Origin: a virus
Strand: one strand, 5' to 3'
DNA: 64,000 bases
Virus record (IMG/VR): IMGVR_UViG_3300007351_000003
Coordinates: 19,218-83,217 of that record
Part shown: one piece after another, positions 33,705 through 41,437 of the stretch
Numbering within the stretch: the stretch's first letter is position 1
How the letters are laid out: each line of letters opens with the position of its first letter
Notes under the pieces: generated by a model
The model's input: only the letters and a program-made list of their open reading frames with translations
Database searches by the model: none
Told to the model about the DNA's origin: nothing
Translations under genes and position numbers: made by a program

Positions 33705-33926
33705 TCAGGACGCTTTCCCCATGCGCTTGCCGAGTGACGGATTTTCAGCGAGGTGATATTTTCGAAAACCTTTTCGCTTGCTGAGAAAATAAATCGGTTT
33801 TTTACCGGCGAAGATGGCAAGGTCGATCGCAAGGGGGATGATGGTAGTTTTTTTATCCCCCCGCAGGAGTGGGGTTAGGAAGCTCGGCTCGACGCCGTGC
33901 TTATTGGCAATCTCAATCTTTTTCAT
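33705..33926 (-). CDS. Cro-like helix-turn-helix protein
   Basis: 73 aa, first gene left of the switch. EIANKHGVEPSFLTPLLRGD fits a lambda-Cro/XRE recognition-helix region, although short. Its promoter (-35 TTGACT 33958-33963, -10 TACAAT 33935-33940, 17-bp spacer) overlaps operator O1. Probably opposes the divergent repressor. Confidence 0.6.
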   Translation of the reverse strand: MKKIEIANKHGVEPSFLTPLLRGDKKTTIIPLAIDLAIFAGKKPIYFLSKRKGFRKYHLAENPSLGKRMGKAS

Positions 33927-33934
33927 TAGGCTTA

Positions 33935-33963
33935 ATTGTACTTTAGTACAAGTTAAAAGTCAA
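33935..33963 (-). promoter_or_regulatory. leftward early promoter
   Basis: TTGACT, 17-bp spacer, TACAAT on the minus strand, with the start point just before the Cro-like gene. The -10 box lies inside operator O1 (33936-33951), so repressor binding should block it. Confidence 0.7.
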
Positions 33964-33986
33964 CATAAAATTGTACTATAGTTTAT
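33936..33986. promoter_or_regulatory. operators O1 and O2
   Basis: O1 TTGTACTTTAGTACAA (33936-33951) is a near-perfect palindrome; O2 TTGTACTATAGTTTAT (33971-33986) keeps only the left half. The same motif recurs at 34647 and 34683, right of the repressor gene. Confidence 0.75.
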
Positions 33987-34013
33987 TGACGTAGCTTTGA
34001 GGATGCATATAAT
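33986..34013 (+). promoter_or_regulatory. repressor promoter
   Basis: -35 TTGACG (33986-33991), 16-bp spacer, -10 TATAAT (34008-34013). Transcription would begin near 34020, at or just before the repressor ATG. O2 abuts the -35 box, allowing autoregulation. Confidence 0.7.
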
Positions 34014-34019
34014 GAATGG

Positions 34020-34310
34020 ATGGAGAACTCCATGAAGGTTTTAGGGCGGCATATAAGAGCTTTGCGTAAATCCAGAGGATTAAAGGCAAAAGACATTGCA
34101 GAACGTGCCAATTTGACACCTACTTATATAAGCAGGGTAGAAAACGGGAGAGTTGATGGCGTTTCGGTCGAGGTAATCATGAGGATCGCCCAAGCCATGT
34201 CTGTACCCACGGCAGCTTTGTTTAAAGACGATGAGATCGTGGAAGAATTAATAAAACATGCGGAACTAATGAAGAAATTTTTTAAGGAAGAAGGCAAAAA
34301 AGACAAATAA
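34020..34310 (+). CDS. XRE-family repressor (CI-like)
   Basis: 96 aa; ATG 34020 would be almost leaderless, or ATG 34032 with GGAG upstream. Helix-turn-helix KAKDIAERANLTPTYISRVE (~23-42) is a clear XRE domain, then a helical tail. No peptidase domain, so induction is not by self-cleavage in the LexA manner. Flanked by operators on both sides, it is the obvious lysogeny repressor. Confidence 0.8.
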   Translation: MENSMKVLGRHIRALRKSRGLKAKDIAERANLTPTYISRVENGRVDGVSVEVIMRIAQAMSVPTAALFKDDEIVEELIKHAELMKKFFKEEGKKDK

Positions 34311-34346
34311 TACCCTGAAAATACCCTGAAAGTATTAGATATGAGG

Positions 34347-34375
34347 TTGACAAATAATCCTTTCTTATGTTTAAT
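34347..34375 (+). promoter_or_regulatory. promoter for the 58-aa gene
   Basis: TTGACA (34347-34352), 17-bp spacer, TTTAAT (34370-34375). Just upstream lies a direct repeat TACCCTGAAAA/TACCCTGAAAG (about 34313-34333), also present near the integrase (about 50134). Confidence 0.6.
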
Positions 34376-34404
34376 TGGCTTATTAAATCAAGGAGGATTA
34401 AGGA

Positions 34405-34581
34405 ATGAAAAAAGAAGAACCCTGCAACAATCTGAGGAACAACCTGTGCAAGCGATGCAGATCCAGCCGTATTGTTGTGGTGCCACGGGCCGCATTTGTG
34501 AAATATCTGAAACAAGGAAACGCCCTGCTATCGAAGTCGTTTTGCCCTCCCAACTCCATCCATAAACTACCGAAACAATAA
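34405..34581 (+). CDS. Cys/Arg-rich small protein, 58 aa
   Basis: ATG 34405 with AAGGAGG upstream, own promoter and own terminator: a monocistronic unit. CNNLRNNLCKRCRSSRIVVV suggests a small zinc knuckle resembling Com-like regulators. Independent transcription next to the repressor suggests expression in lysogens. Confidence 0.55.
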   Translation: MKKEEPCNNLRNNLCKRCRSSRIVVVPRAAFVKYLKQGNALLSKSFCPPNSIHKLPKQ

Positions 34582-34602
34582 AAAATAATAATACTTTGAC
34601 TT

Positions 34603-34630
34603 AAAAAAGGCACCCTTGGGTGCCTTTTTT
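34603..34630. terminator. bidirectional terminator
   Basis: A-run, stem GGCACCC/GGGTGCC with a TT loop, T-run. Symmetric, so it can end transcripts from both directions; insulates the repressor unit from the rightward promoter. Confidence 0.9.
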
Positions 34631-34646
34631 ATTGTCCGAAAAATAA

Positions 34647-34699
34647 TTGTACTATAGATATATTTTTTACTTGCATTGTTAGTTGTACTATGGTACAAT
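34647..34699 (+). promoter_or_regulatory. rightward early promoter with operators O3 and O4
   Basis: -35 TTGCAT (34671-34676), 17-bp spacer, -10 TACAAT (34694-34699). O3 TTGTACTATAGATATA at 34647-34662 (left half only) and O4 TTGTACTATGGTACAA at 34683-34698, overlapping the -10. Likely drives the plus-strand genes and is shut by the repressor. Confidence 0.7.
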
Positions 34700-35130
34700 T
34701 CAACCATGCTTAATTTGCTGCGTTAGTTTCACCCTCTGCCCCTTCTTACGAAGCAGGGCGTGAGGGTTCTAATAGCAACATGGTACATCCACCAGCATCG
34801 GGATGGTTTCAAAGGCGGATTACAATCGGCCAAAGGTAATTGAGCTTCTTACCGCACCGCAGTACCAGTAGGTAGTTCTTGGAGGGGGTTGAGCTACGGA
34901 GGGCCAAACCGGTAGCGCAAATCGAAAACGACACAGTGCGTACCCTGATCCCGGGGTCTGAAGCGCACGAGAGATACAGGAAGGGGCCGCTTGCTGGTCG
35001 TCGAAGCAACGCGTTGGTCTGCAGGCAACAGACACTCTTCCTGCCTCGCCAAGAACTACTTACTGGACACCACGAGCGCAGCACCAGCGATTTTAAGAAT
35101 CGCGCCATTCTCCAAGAAAGGAGGGGCACT
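34700..35130 (+). other. 430-nt leader without a convincing gene
   Basis: Only very short reading frames start here. A frame open from 34879 into the downstream HTH gene has no protein-like composition before 35131. A compact CAGGGCGTGAGGGTT stretch and GC-rich hairpins suggest a structured leader, but no known RNA was recognised. Confidence 0.4.
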
Positions 35131-35364
35131 GTGAGCGCATTAGCGGAAACACTCAGCAAAGCCAGAACGCGCCGTAAGTTGTCGATGAACGACGTATCCA
35201 GGCAGTCCAGCATCGCCAAAGATCACCGCGGCAGGATCACTCAGGGCTACATCTCCCGCCTTGAGTCTGGCAAAGAAACAAACCCATCATTCCTGAAACT
35301 GCAGACGCTGTGCAATATTTACCGGATCAATCCGGGGACACTCTTTAAGCAAACGGTGAGATAG
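35131..35364 (+). CDS. XRE-type helix-turn-helix protein
   Basis: 77 aa from GTG 35131 with AAAGGAGG 8 nt upstream. A helix-turn-helix around NDVSRQSSIAKD and ITQGYISRLESGKETNPSFL is clear. Its last 10 bases, including the TAG stop, are also the 5' part of tRNA-Tyr. First gene of the rightward transcript; may act as early regulator. Confidence 0.7.
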   Translation: MSALAETLSKARTRRKLSMNDVSRQSSIAKDHRGRITQGYISRLESGKETNPSFLKLQTLCNIYRINPGTLFKQTVR

Positions 35365-35438
35365 ACTTGTACGGCGCAAGAGCGGACTGTAAATCCGATC
35401 CGAAAGGCCAGGAGGTTCGATTCCTTCTCTCACCACCA
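35355..35438 (+). tRNA. tRNA-Tyr (GTA)
   Basis: 84 nt including encoded CCA. Acceptor GGTGAGA/TCTCACC, anticodon stem CGGA/TCCG with loop CTGTAAA (anticodon GTA), a long variable arm as in bacterial class II tRNA-Tyr, T arm with GGTTCGATTCC. Overlaps the end of the HTH gene by 10 nt. Confidence 0.92.
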
Positions 35439-35455
35439 TCACGCTCGATCATGAT

Positions 35456-35471
35456 AGTTCCACGTGAAACA
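35456..35471. promoter_or_regulatory. parS-like ParB-binding site
   Basis: AGTTCCACGTGAAACA differs from the canonical chromosomal parS TGTTTCACGTGAAACA only at positions 1 and 5, and C at position 5 is allowed in many bacteria. No parA or parB gene is in the window. Confidence 0.6.
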
Positions 35472-35822
35472 TCGGTGCAAAATCCTCAACCGGAGGTGAT
35501 TGCCCTATGAAGTAGGAAAAACACTTATTTTATCACTGTTCCTTATTGAGAGTACCAAAAGCAAAGTTTTACGTTCTTTCACATCAAGATCCACATCCAG
35601 AATTACATCAAGTTAAAAAGGGCGGGCAGAGCCTCTTGCACCCGTGAGATAGGGTTCAGCTCCAATAAAACTTCGCGGCTTTCAGATACTCTGAGCCGCA
35701 CACTAATCGAGCGATGGGGAGAAATAAAAAATTACCCGACGCAAAGCTCTGCCGCCCTCACCTACGAGCATCCTATATCGGAATCATATTTTTATTTTAT
35801 TCAACGTCGAAAGGTGAACCCA
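35472..35822 (+). other. 350-bp intergenic region
   Basis: No convincing gene. It holds a hairpin GCGGCT/AGCCGC with inner CAGA/TCTG (35675-35699) and AT-rich stretches. Possible leader of the cassette operon. Confidence 0.4.
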
Positions 35823-36013
35823 TGTCAGAATCAAAATATGAGTCATTTTCGTCAATCAGCGAACTGAAGCCGGGAATGATCGTTCGCGGAAAGTCAACCG
35901 GACAAACGTTTATGGTCCTCGTAAGCTTTGGGGACCGCGTGACTGCCGTAAGCACGGCAGACATAACGAATCCCGATGAGTGGGAAGTTTTAAAAAAAAT
36001 AACGCCAAGCTGA
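35823..36013 (+). CDS. hypothetical protein, 63 aa
   Basis: MSESKYESFSSISELKPGMI start; small beta-rich barrel-like sequence. Ends in AACGCCAAGCTGA, where the stop lies in a repeat (AACGCCAAGCTGACCCGCAG) found again at 42978, a truncated attC-like motif. Longer in-frame extension upstream is not protein-like. Confidence 0.5.
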
Positions 36014-36035
36014 CCCGCAGCCGAGGAGGAGAAGC

Positions 36036-36227
36036 ATGAGCATGTGTCGAATACCAGACTGTGGATATTATTTCAAGGGATGCTGTAAAAAGAAAGATGG
36101 AACTATTTGCACTGCTCAGGCTTCGCCGTCTCGAACGAGTGGTTCTCCGACCGCGTCGCGGTCGGACTCGGTCGAGGCGGCTGCCTCTCAACTCGCCGCC
36201 ATTCCAGCGGTCACAATCGAAAGTTGA
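36036..36227 (+). CDS. Cys-rich small ORF running into an attC-like region
   Basis: 63 codons. Only the first ~28 residues (MSMCRIPDCGYYFKGCCKKK...) look natural; the rest is Ser/Ala-rich translation of a palindromic segment (TCCGACCGCG/CGCGGTCGGA). Likely a small zinc-binding protein with a replaced tail. Confidence 0.4.
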   Translation: MSMCRIPDCGYYFKGCCKKKDGTICTAQASPSRTSGSPTASRSDSVEAAASQLAAIPAVTIES

Positions 36228-36422
36228 GGAGCGAGTCTATGCAAAAACTTACAGTAAAGGAACTCAGAGACGCACTGCAAAAGGCAGACGATAATGCAGA
36301 TATCATTATTCATACTGCCAAAGAGATTTCGACAGCGAGGCAAGTAGTGATAGGCAGAGAACCGTTCATCATGATAATCGCAAGCGACGAAACTTGTCCT
36401 TAGAAGCGTGACCGCTGGAATG
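36200..36422. repeat. 15-bp inverted repeat flanking the 54-aa gene
   Basis: CATTCCAGCGGTCAC (36200-36214) and its exact complement (36408-36422) bracket the gene at 36239-36403. Comparable to the 17-bp inverted repeat around the gene at 47581. Confidence 0.65.
36239..36403 (+). CDS. hypothetical protein, 54 aa
   Basis: MQKLTVKELRDALQKADDNA start, common in short phage proteins of alpha/beta type. Ribosome site GAGGAGCGAG. Enclosed by the 15-bp inverted repeat; between it and the next gene (36404-36506) lie GTTACG and GTTATGA, attC-core-like. Confidence 0.5.
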   Translation: MQKLTVKELRDALQKADDNADIIIHTAKEISTARQVVIGREPFIMIIASDETCP

Positions 36423-36506
36423 CTTGCGTAACTCGCAGGCGTAGCCAGTCGAAGTTGACGCGATTGTTACGATTGTTATGATTGCGTCTAAAGGTGGTAA
36501 TTGAAA

Positions 36507-36644
36507 ATGGACGAAAAAGTTTACGATCTTTCATTAGAAGATATCAGACCATTGATTGACCTACCTGCCGAATATGAATTGGTTCGCGCAGATAGCAACG
36601 GAAACGGAACAGGCGTGATTGTCAAACTGGTCAAGCGATCATAA
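36507..36644 (+). CDS. hypothetical protein, 45 aa
   Basis: MDEKVYDLSLEDIRPLIDLP start, ends in a beta hairpin. AAGGTGG upstream. Its TAA is the R'' core of the following attC. Confidence 0.5.
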   Translation: MDEKVYDLSLEDIRPLIDLPAEYELVRADSNGNGTGVIVKLVKRS

Positions 36645-36698
36645 TGCGGCGGTAAGCCTCGGCACGCGAAGCGACGGGTTCGACCCGTTTGGTTAAGA
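36640..36698 (+). repeat. attC-like site a
   Basis: TCATAATG core containing the stop, arm GCGGTAAGCC, apical stem ACGGGT/ACCCGT with TCG loop, R' GTTAAGA. Next gene's ATG follows 22 nt later. Confidence 0.55.
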
Positions 36699-36719
36699 CT
36701 TTTTGGAGGGCTGATATAT

Positions 36720-37028
36720 ATGCCAAGAAAATTATCTGAACCCGTTATGCGATACGCGAATGCCATGCAATTGAAATTGAACAAAAACGCGCACAAAGGC
36801 GGCTGGATTCGCTATGACAATCGGGGCCGACGAATATGGGCTCCTGAAGACGTGCGTTTTTTGCTCAACAAACTTAAAGAAGAGCACGACGAACTGATTG
36901 CAGAGGTGGAAAAGTATTTGTCTAATCCATGCATGTATCAAGGGAACAATCTGCTGAAAGAAGCTGCGGATAATGGAAATATTTCGATGATGCTTGCGGA
37001 TGTATGTAGGCAATTGAAAAAAGTATAA
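36720..37028 (+). CDS. MazG-like phage protein
   Basis: 102 aa. MQLKLNKNAHKGGW, LLNKLKEEHDELIAEVEK and LLKEAADNGNISMMLADV follow the helix pattern of MazG/dUTPase-like all-alpha NTP pyrophosphohydrolases, with the ExxE..ExxD acidic ligands in part. The stop lies in an attC R'' core, so the gene is a cassette. Confidence 0.65.
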   Translation: MPRKLSEPVMRYANAMQLKLNKNAHKGGWIRYDNRGRRIWAPEDVRFLLNKLKEEHDELIAEVEKYLSNPCMYQGNNLLKEAADNGNISMMLADVCRQLKKV

Positions 37029-37080
37029 CGCGCCGGATGAACGGCGCAGCGGAAGCGGAATGTCGGTCCGCTGGTTGAAA
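37023..37080 (+). repeat. attC-like site b
   Basis: R'' GTATAAC (with stop), arm GCGCCGGATGAACGGCGC, stem AGCGG/CCGCT, R' GTTGAAA. The downstream ribosome site follows within about 10 nt. Confidence 0.6.
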
Positions 37081-37103
37081 ACGGCGATATCAGGAGGCCC
37101 ACC

Positions 37104-37352
37104 ATGAAGAAACAGAAATTGCTCTGCGGAAAGTGCAAAACGGAACTGGACGAAAGCATGCTCTGCTCGGTAACTGATACTGTCGGCGAGGTTTACCGGG
37201 AAAGAAAGGCTTTGTGCTGCAATAATCCAGATTGCTCGGCACCGATCCATGTAATTTCTATGACCGAGGGGCCGATTGAGAAACCCAAAACGTTTTTTGG
37301 CCGCTCCTGGCTCCTCGCTCCTATTGGCCGGCTGCTCATGGGGAGGACATAG
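37104..37352 (+). CDS. zinc-ribbon protein, 82 aa
   Basis: CGKCKTEL and CCNNPDCSA give two cysteine pairs. The C-terminal part (~57-82) is hydrophobic and may attach to a membrane. Not recognised. Start follows AGGAGG. Confidence 0.5.
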   Translation: MKKQKLLCGKCKTELDESMLCSVTDTVGEVYRERKALCCNNPDCSAPIHVISMTEGPIEKPKTFFGRSWLLAPIGRLLMGRT

Positions 37353-37354
37353 TC

Positions 37355-37465
37355 ATGGAGATAACCTATTGCTCCTGGATTCGCGTGATCGAACAGGCAC
37401 AGCGGGAAGCCCCTGTCTGGCTGGAAGAAGCATTCGCTCGGATCAAGCAGAAAGAAGTTGCGTAA
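37355..37465 (+). CDS. hypothetical 36-aa protein
   Basis: MEITYCSWIRVIEQAQREAP start, amphipathic helix. GGGAGGA upstream, and its stop overlaps the next start (TAATG). Probably real on coupling. Confidence 0.45.
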   Translation: MEITYCSWIRVIEQAQREAPVWLEEAFARIKQKEVA

Positions 37466-37662
37466 TGACCGAAACCGCACCCATACACAACTTGGCCGAC
37501 GCCCTGCCATATCTGCAGGAACTGATGAAAGTCACCTGCACCTGTCAGCACAAGCACACAAATCCGAAATATCATAAAGCCGGGTGCCCCTACCCGGAAG
37601 AAGCATATAAACTTTGTCCAATGTTGAAGGAGACCACCGATGAACCCGAACGCAACAGTTGA
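37465..37662 (+). CDS. Cys/His-rich protein, 65 aa
   Basis: MTETAPIHNLADALPYLQEL start; CTCQHKH and CPYPEEAYKLC suggest one zinc site. Coupled to genes on both sides. Confidence 0.5.
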   Translation: MTETAPIHNLADALPYLQELMKVTCTCQHKHTNPKYHKAGCPYPEEAYKLCPMLKETTDEPERNS

Positions 37663-37816
37663 TCAGCAGTGCAGCAATGCCCATGGAACCAATACCTGTG
37701 GAGCTGGCTGGAAGCAGTGCCCCTGCCCTCAGTCGATCGACCACATCAAAAAGGTACGGCGCCGGGGAGATCCCGGGCCCCTGCCGCCGAGAGAAGAAAG
37801 CGAGGAATACCGATGA
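37640..37816 (+). CDS. Cys-rich 58-aa protein
   Basis: ATG 37640, GGAGACC upstream. Cysteines at CSN, TCGAG, CPCP; basic tail. Overlaps the ATPase start by 4 nt (ATGA). Possibly not conserved. Confidence 0.4.
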   Translation: MNPNATVDQQCSNAHGTNTCGAGWKQCPCPQSIDHIKKVRRRGDPGPLPPREESEEYR

Positions 37817-39792
37817 AAAAGATCAGCCTGAAGAAACTGGTGCTCAAGGACTTCCAGGGCGGGAATTTCACGCTCGAATCGAACGGACAGGATGTTCATA
37901 TCAGCGGGGATAACGGGGTAGGCAAAACGAGGCTTATCAGCGCCTTCACGTGGCTCCTGTTCAATAAAGACTCCCTCGGCCGCAACGACTTCCAGATTAA
38001 GAACCTTGACGCGACCGGCGAAGCCGCGCACGGGCTCGAGCATACCGTCGAAGCGGTACTGGATGTAAACGGCGACCTCGTAACACTCAAGAAGGTCTAC
38101 GTGGAAAGATGGACCAAACAGCGCGGCCGAGCGCACGCGGAATTCTCCGGCCATACCACGAACCATTTTATCGATGAGATACCCGTATCCGAAAAAGACT
38201 ACAAGGCCCGAATCGCCGAGATCACCGGGGATGAGGCACGGTTCCGCCTTCTGACCTCCCCTACCACATTCCCCGCCCTACACTGGAAGGAAATGCGGTC
38301 CATCCTGCTTTCGGTCTGCGGAGATATCAGCGACCAGGATGTGATCAACTCCGACGAGAAGCTTTTCGCCCTTACCGCAATCCTCGGGAAGAGAAAACTG
38401 GACGACCACAAGAAGGTCGTTGCAGCCAGAAAAGCTGAGATCAATGGGGAACTCGGGAAGATCCCCGTCCGGATAGACGAGGTGCGCCGGTCCCTGCCTG
38501 ACATCGCTGGATTGGACAAGGACGCGCTTTGGAACGAGCAGTTGCGGCTCGAGGGCGCCATCTCTGACGCCAAACTCCGGAAGCAGGGTGTGGACACCGG
38601 AGGGGCCATTGCGGACCTGACCAAACAACTGAAAGCCATCGACTCCGACCTGTACCGGATGGAGCGCGCGCACAGCGACGAGATCGGAAAAACAGTGGGC
38701 AGACTGAGCGGAGAAGTCACGGAAGCCTATGAAAAACTTCGTGCCAGCCGCAACCGTCTGGATGCCATTGACGGGGAAATAAATCGCAAGAAGTCCTCTG
38801 TAAGCGCCCTTGAAAACGATCTGGACCGATACCGGTCCCAGTGGGGCGGCATTGAAGCCGAACGGTTCCAGGACACAACAGCCGAAGCATGCGCTGCCTG
38901 CGGCCTGTCCCTTCCCGCTGGTCGTGTTCAGGAAGCTCGGAATAAAGCCCTGAAATTATTCAACGATACCAAGGCGAACCGACTGGCAGAGATCACAAGG
39001 AAGGGCGTACAACTTAGTGACGAGCGGGACGGGCTGCAGTCCCAGATTGCAGCACTTGAAACAGAAAAACAAGGTCTTACCGTGACCATTCCGGAGGCAG
39101 AAAAGCGGCACCAGGAACTTACCGCCGAGCGCGATGCGGTCAAGAAGCAAGCAGAGGACTATTCCGCGATACCGGGCAGGGCCGCACTGCTCGCCCAGAA
39201 GACCGATATCGAACAGAAGATTACGGCCGCCAAGGGCTCGGTAGCCCAGGACACCGCCAAGATCGAGCAGGAAATCGACGGCATGGAAACTACCCTGAAG
39301 GGCGTCAAGGAGAAGCACGGCCGGTTCGAAACACGCGAAAAGGCAGAGAAGCGGATCGAAGAACTGAAAGCCGAGGAAAAGAAACTGGCGTCCGAGTTTG
39401 AACAGCTCGAATCCGAACTCTTCCTGTGTGAACAGTTCATCAGGACCAAGGTGAGCATGCTGACCGACCGGATCAATTCCCGGTTCGAGATCGTGCGCTT
39501 CAAACTGTTCAATGTTCAGGTCAATGGCGGACTGGATGAGTGCTGCGAGATCACCGTCAATGGGGTGCCTTATAACGGCGGTCTGAACAATGCGGCCCGG
39601 ATCAATTCCGGCCTTGACATTTGCCGGACCCTCTCCCAGCACTACGGCCTTCTGGCGCCGGTCTTTGTAGACAATGCCGAATCCGTGACCAGTTTGGTAA
39701 AAATGGACGCCCAGGTTATCCGGCTGGTCGTGAGCGCGCTGGACAAGACGCTCCGGGTGGAGATGGCAAACAGGAAAATGGTGGCAGCATGA
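37813..39792 (+). CDS. SMC/Rad50-like ATPase, recombination module
   Basis: 659 aa from ATG 37813. Walker A GDNGVGKT at ~32-39, long coiled coils (~210-350 and ~385-540), a zinc-hook-like CAAC (~360) between them, and a Walker B-like APVFVDNAES near 615. This Rad50/SbcC-like build next to recT is usual in phage recombination modules. It probably holds or processes DNA ends for the annealing protein; no SbcD nuclease follows. Coupled with the KTSC gene. Confidence 0.8.
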   Translation: MKKISLKKLVLKDFQGGNFTLESNGQDVHISGDNGVGKTRLISAFTWLLFNKDSLGRNDFQIKNLDATGEAAHGLEHTVEAVLDVNGDLVTLKKVYVERWTKQRGRAHAEFSGHTTNHFIDEIPVSEKDYKARIAEITGDEARFRLLTSPTTFPALHWKEMRSILLSVCGDISDQDVINSDEKLFALTAILGKRKLDDHKKVVAARKAEINGELGKIPVRIDEVRRSLPDIAGLDKDALWNEQLRLEGAISDAKLRKQGVDTGGAIADLTKQLKAIDSDLYRMERAHSDEIGKTVGRLSGEVTEAYEKLRASRNRLDAIDGEINRKKSSVSALENDLDRYRSQWGGIEAERFQDTTAEACAACGLSLPAGRVQEARNKALKLFNDTKANRLAEITRKGVQLSDERDGLQSQIAALETEKQGLTVTIPEAEKRHQELTAERDAVKKQAEDYSAIPGRAALLAQKTDIEQKITAAKGSVAQDTAKIEQEIDGMETTLKGVKEKHGRFETREKAEKRIEELKAEEKKLASEFEQLESELFLCEQFIRTKVSMLTDRINSRFEIVRFKLFNVQVNGGLDECCEITVNGVPYNGGLNNAARINSGLDICRTLSQHYGLLAPVFVDNAESVTSLVKMDAQVIRLVVSALDKTLRVEMANRKMVAA

Positions 39793-40037
39793 CACAGAAC
39801 AACGATACCAAAATCCCTTTGATGCAGGAAGTCGAATCCAGCAACATTGCCTCCATCGGACACGATGAGGAAGAAAACGCACTGCACGTTCAGTTTAAGA
39901 ACGGCGGGCACTATGTCTATTCCGGCATCGCGCGTGATGCATTCAATGAAATCCTAAAGGCCAAAAGCGTGGGCGGCTATATCCACAAGCACGTGAAAGG
40001 CCAGTGTGCCTGCAGGAAGATCGAGATCAAGAAATAG
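39789..40037 (+). CDS. KTSC-domain protein
   Basis: 82 aa. HVQFKNGGHYVYSGIARDAF, then KAKSVGGYIHKHVKG, matches the KTSC domain, a short module often beside DNA or RNA metabolism genes. Start overlaps the ATPase stop. Function of the family is not established. Confidence 0.75.
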   Translation: MTQNNDTKIPLMQEVESSNIASIGHDEEENALHVQFKNGGHYVYSGIARDAFNEILKAKSVGGYIHKHVKGQCACRKIEIKK

Positions 40038-40063
40038 GAAGATAGTAAATAGAAAGGCGAAAC

Positions 40064-40369
40064 ATGAAAACAGTATCGATTTGCAAAGCTCAGGGTATTC
40101 CACGGGTGAACAGCATCGAACCCGTGACAATAGTGATTGAACGGGAATTCCCGGAGTACAAGGCCCTGAGCCAATCTGCCGAGCATTTTGAAAAGGATGC
40201 AGATGCCCTTGTGGGCGCCATCTTAACCACTCTACCGGGTGGGACGATTGACAGATTGATATGCAAACTTCTTCAGAAGAAGGCGTCACTTTTCGTTGTA
40301 CCGTTATTTAATGAAAAAAAACCAGACGAAGGAGGCATCACCCATGGCAACACAGACAGCAACAGATAA
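40064..40369 (+). CDS. hypothetical protein, 101 aa
   Basis: MKTVSICKAQGIPRVNSIEP start. Helical with EHFEKDADALVGAIL. Sits between KTSC and RecT, so perhaps part of the recombination module; overlaps the recT start by 26 nt. Confidence 0.55.
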   Translation: MKTVSICKAQGIPRVNSIEPVTIVIEREFPEYKALSQSAEHFEKDADALVGAILTTLPGGTIDRLICKLLQKKASLFVVPLFNEKKPDEGGITHGNTDSNR

Positions 40370-41342
40370 GGCCCCGGCAAAGCCCGGGAACGTACCGGCA
40401 ACACAAAAGGCAGCAGCCCCGACAATTTCGGGCACATCCAAGAGCATCACCGATATGGTTGAGTCCAGCATCAGCCAGATGGTCATGGCCGGGAAACTCG
40501 TTCTCCCTCCCGATTACGCAGTGGCGAACGCCCTCAAATCGGCCTACCTGATGCTCCAGACGGTGGAAAATCGGGATCACAAGAAGGCCCTTGAGGTTTG
40601 CACCAGGGAGAGCGTGGCAAACGCTCTACTGGATATGGTGGTGCAGGGCCTGAACGTCGGCAAGGACCAGGGATATTTTATCGTCTTCGGCAACCAACTG
40701 GTGTTTATGCGCTCTTACATGGGCGCCATGGCCGTCGTAAAGATGGTCAACCCGGCCGTTAAGGACTTCGCCTTTGCCGTGGTATATGAGGGAGACGTGT
40801 TTAAATACTCCCTCAAGAACGGTCAAAAAACCGTCGTGCAGCACGAGCAGGAACTGGCAAATATCGACAAGGCCAATATTCTCGCGGCCTATGCCATCGC
40901 CCTAGACAAAGACAACAACCCGATCAGGACCGAGATTTCCACGATCGACGAGATCCATCAGGCATGGAAGCAGTCCAGAAACAACCCGTTTGATGATAAG
41001 GGCGATGTTAAGGAATCGAGCACGCACGGCAAATTCGCGTCAGACATGGCCCAAAAAACCGTGATCAATAAACTGTGCAAGTTCATTATCAACTCATCAT
41101 CCGACAACACCCTGCTGAAAGAAACAGTCAACAAGACGTATGAAGTCGTGGATGCCGCCGCGGTAAAGGCGGAAATCAGCGATGCGGCAAACGCTGGTCC
41201 GGTGCTGGAAATCCCCGCGGAGACCATCACCGAGACTGCCCAGGCAGCCGAGCAGTCAACCCAGCCCGAGAAGTCCCCGCCGCCGGCAGGAGACGGGCAG
41301 CTTCCGCTTACGGGAGCAACGGCAAGGAAACCGGGATTTTAA
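40344..41342 (+). CDS. recT: RecT-family single-strand annealing protein
   Basis: 332 aa from ATG 40344 (GAAGGAGG upstream). VANALLDMVVQGLNVGKDQG, then FMRSYMGAMAVVK and the INKLCK helix, are RecT hallmarks. The N- and C-terminal tails are Ala/Pro-rich and disordered. It anneals complementary single strands during phage recombination, with the upstream ATPase as partner. Confidence 0.88.
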   Translation: MATQTATDKAPAKPGNVPATQKAAAPTISGTSKSITDMVESSISQMVMAGKLVLPPDYAVANALKSAYLMLQTVENRDHKKALEVCTRESVANALLDMVVQGLNVGKDQGYFIVFGNQLVFMRSYMGAMAVVKMVNPAVKDFAFAVVYEGDVFKYSLKNGQKTVVQHEQELANIDKANILAAYAIALDKDNNPIRTEISTIDEIHQAWKQSRNNPFDDKGDVKESSTHGKFASDMAQKTVINKLCKFIINSSSDNTLLKETVNKTYEVVDAAAVKAEISDAANAGPVLEIPAETITETAQAAEQSTQPEKSPPPAGDGQLPLTGATARKPGF

Positions 41343-41437
41343 ACCTTCGGCGAAGGGCTGCCTGACAGAAATGCAGGACAGCAGCCGATCACTCCCGGTA
41401 CCGGTGTAATCCGGACCGGGAGTTTAATAAAAAAATT

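Noticed and set aside
34809-35219. Long minus-strand ORF opposite the HTH gene
   Set aside because: Leu/Ser/Arg-rich composition typical of antisense frames; no ribosome site and it runs against a clear plus-strand gene.
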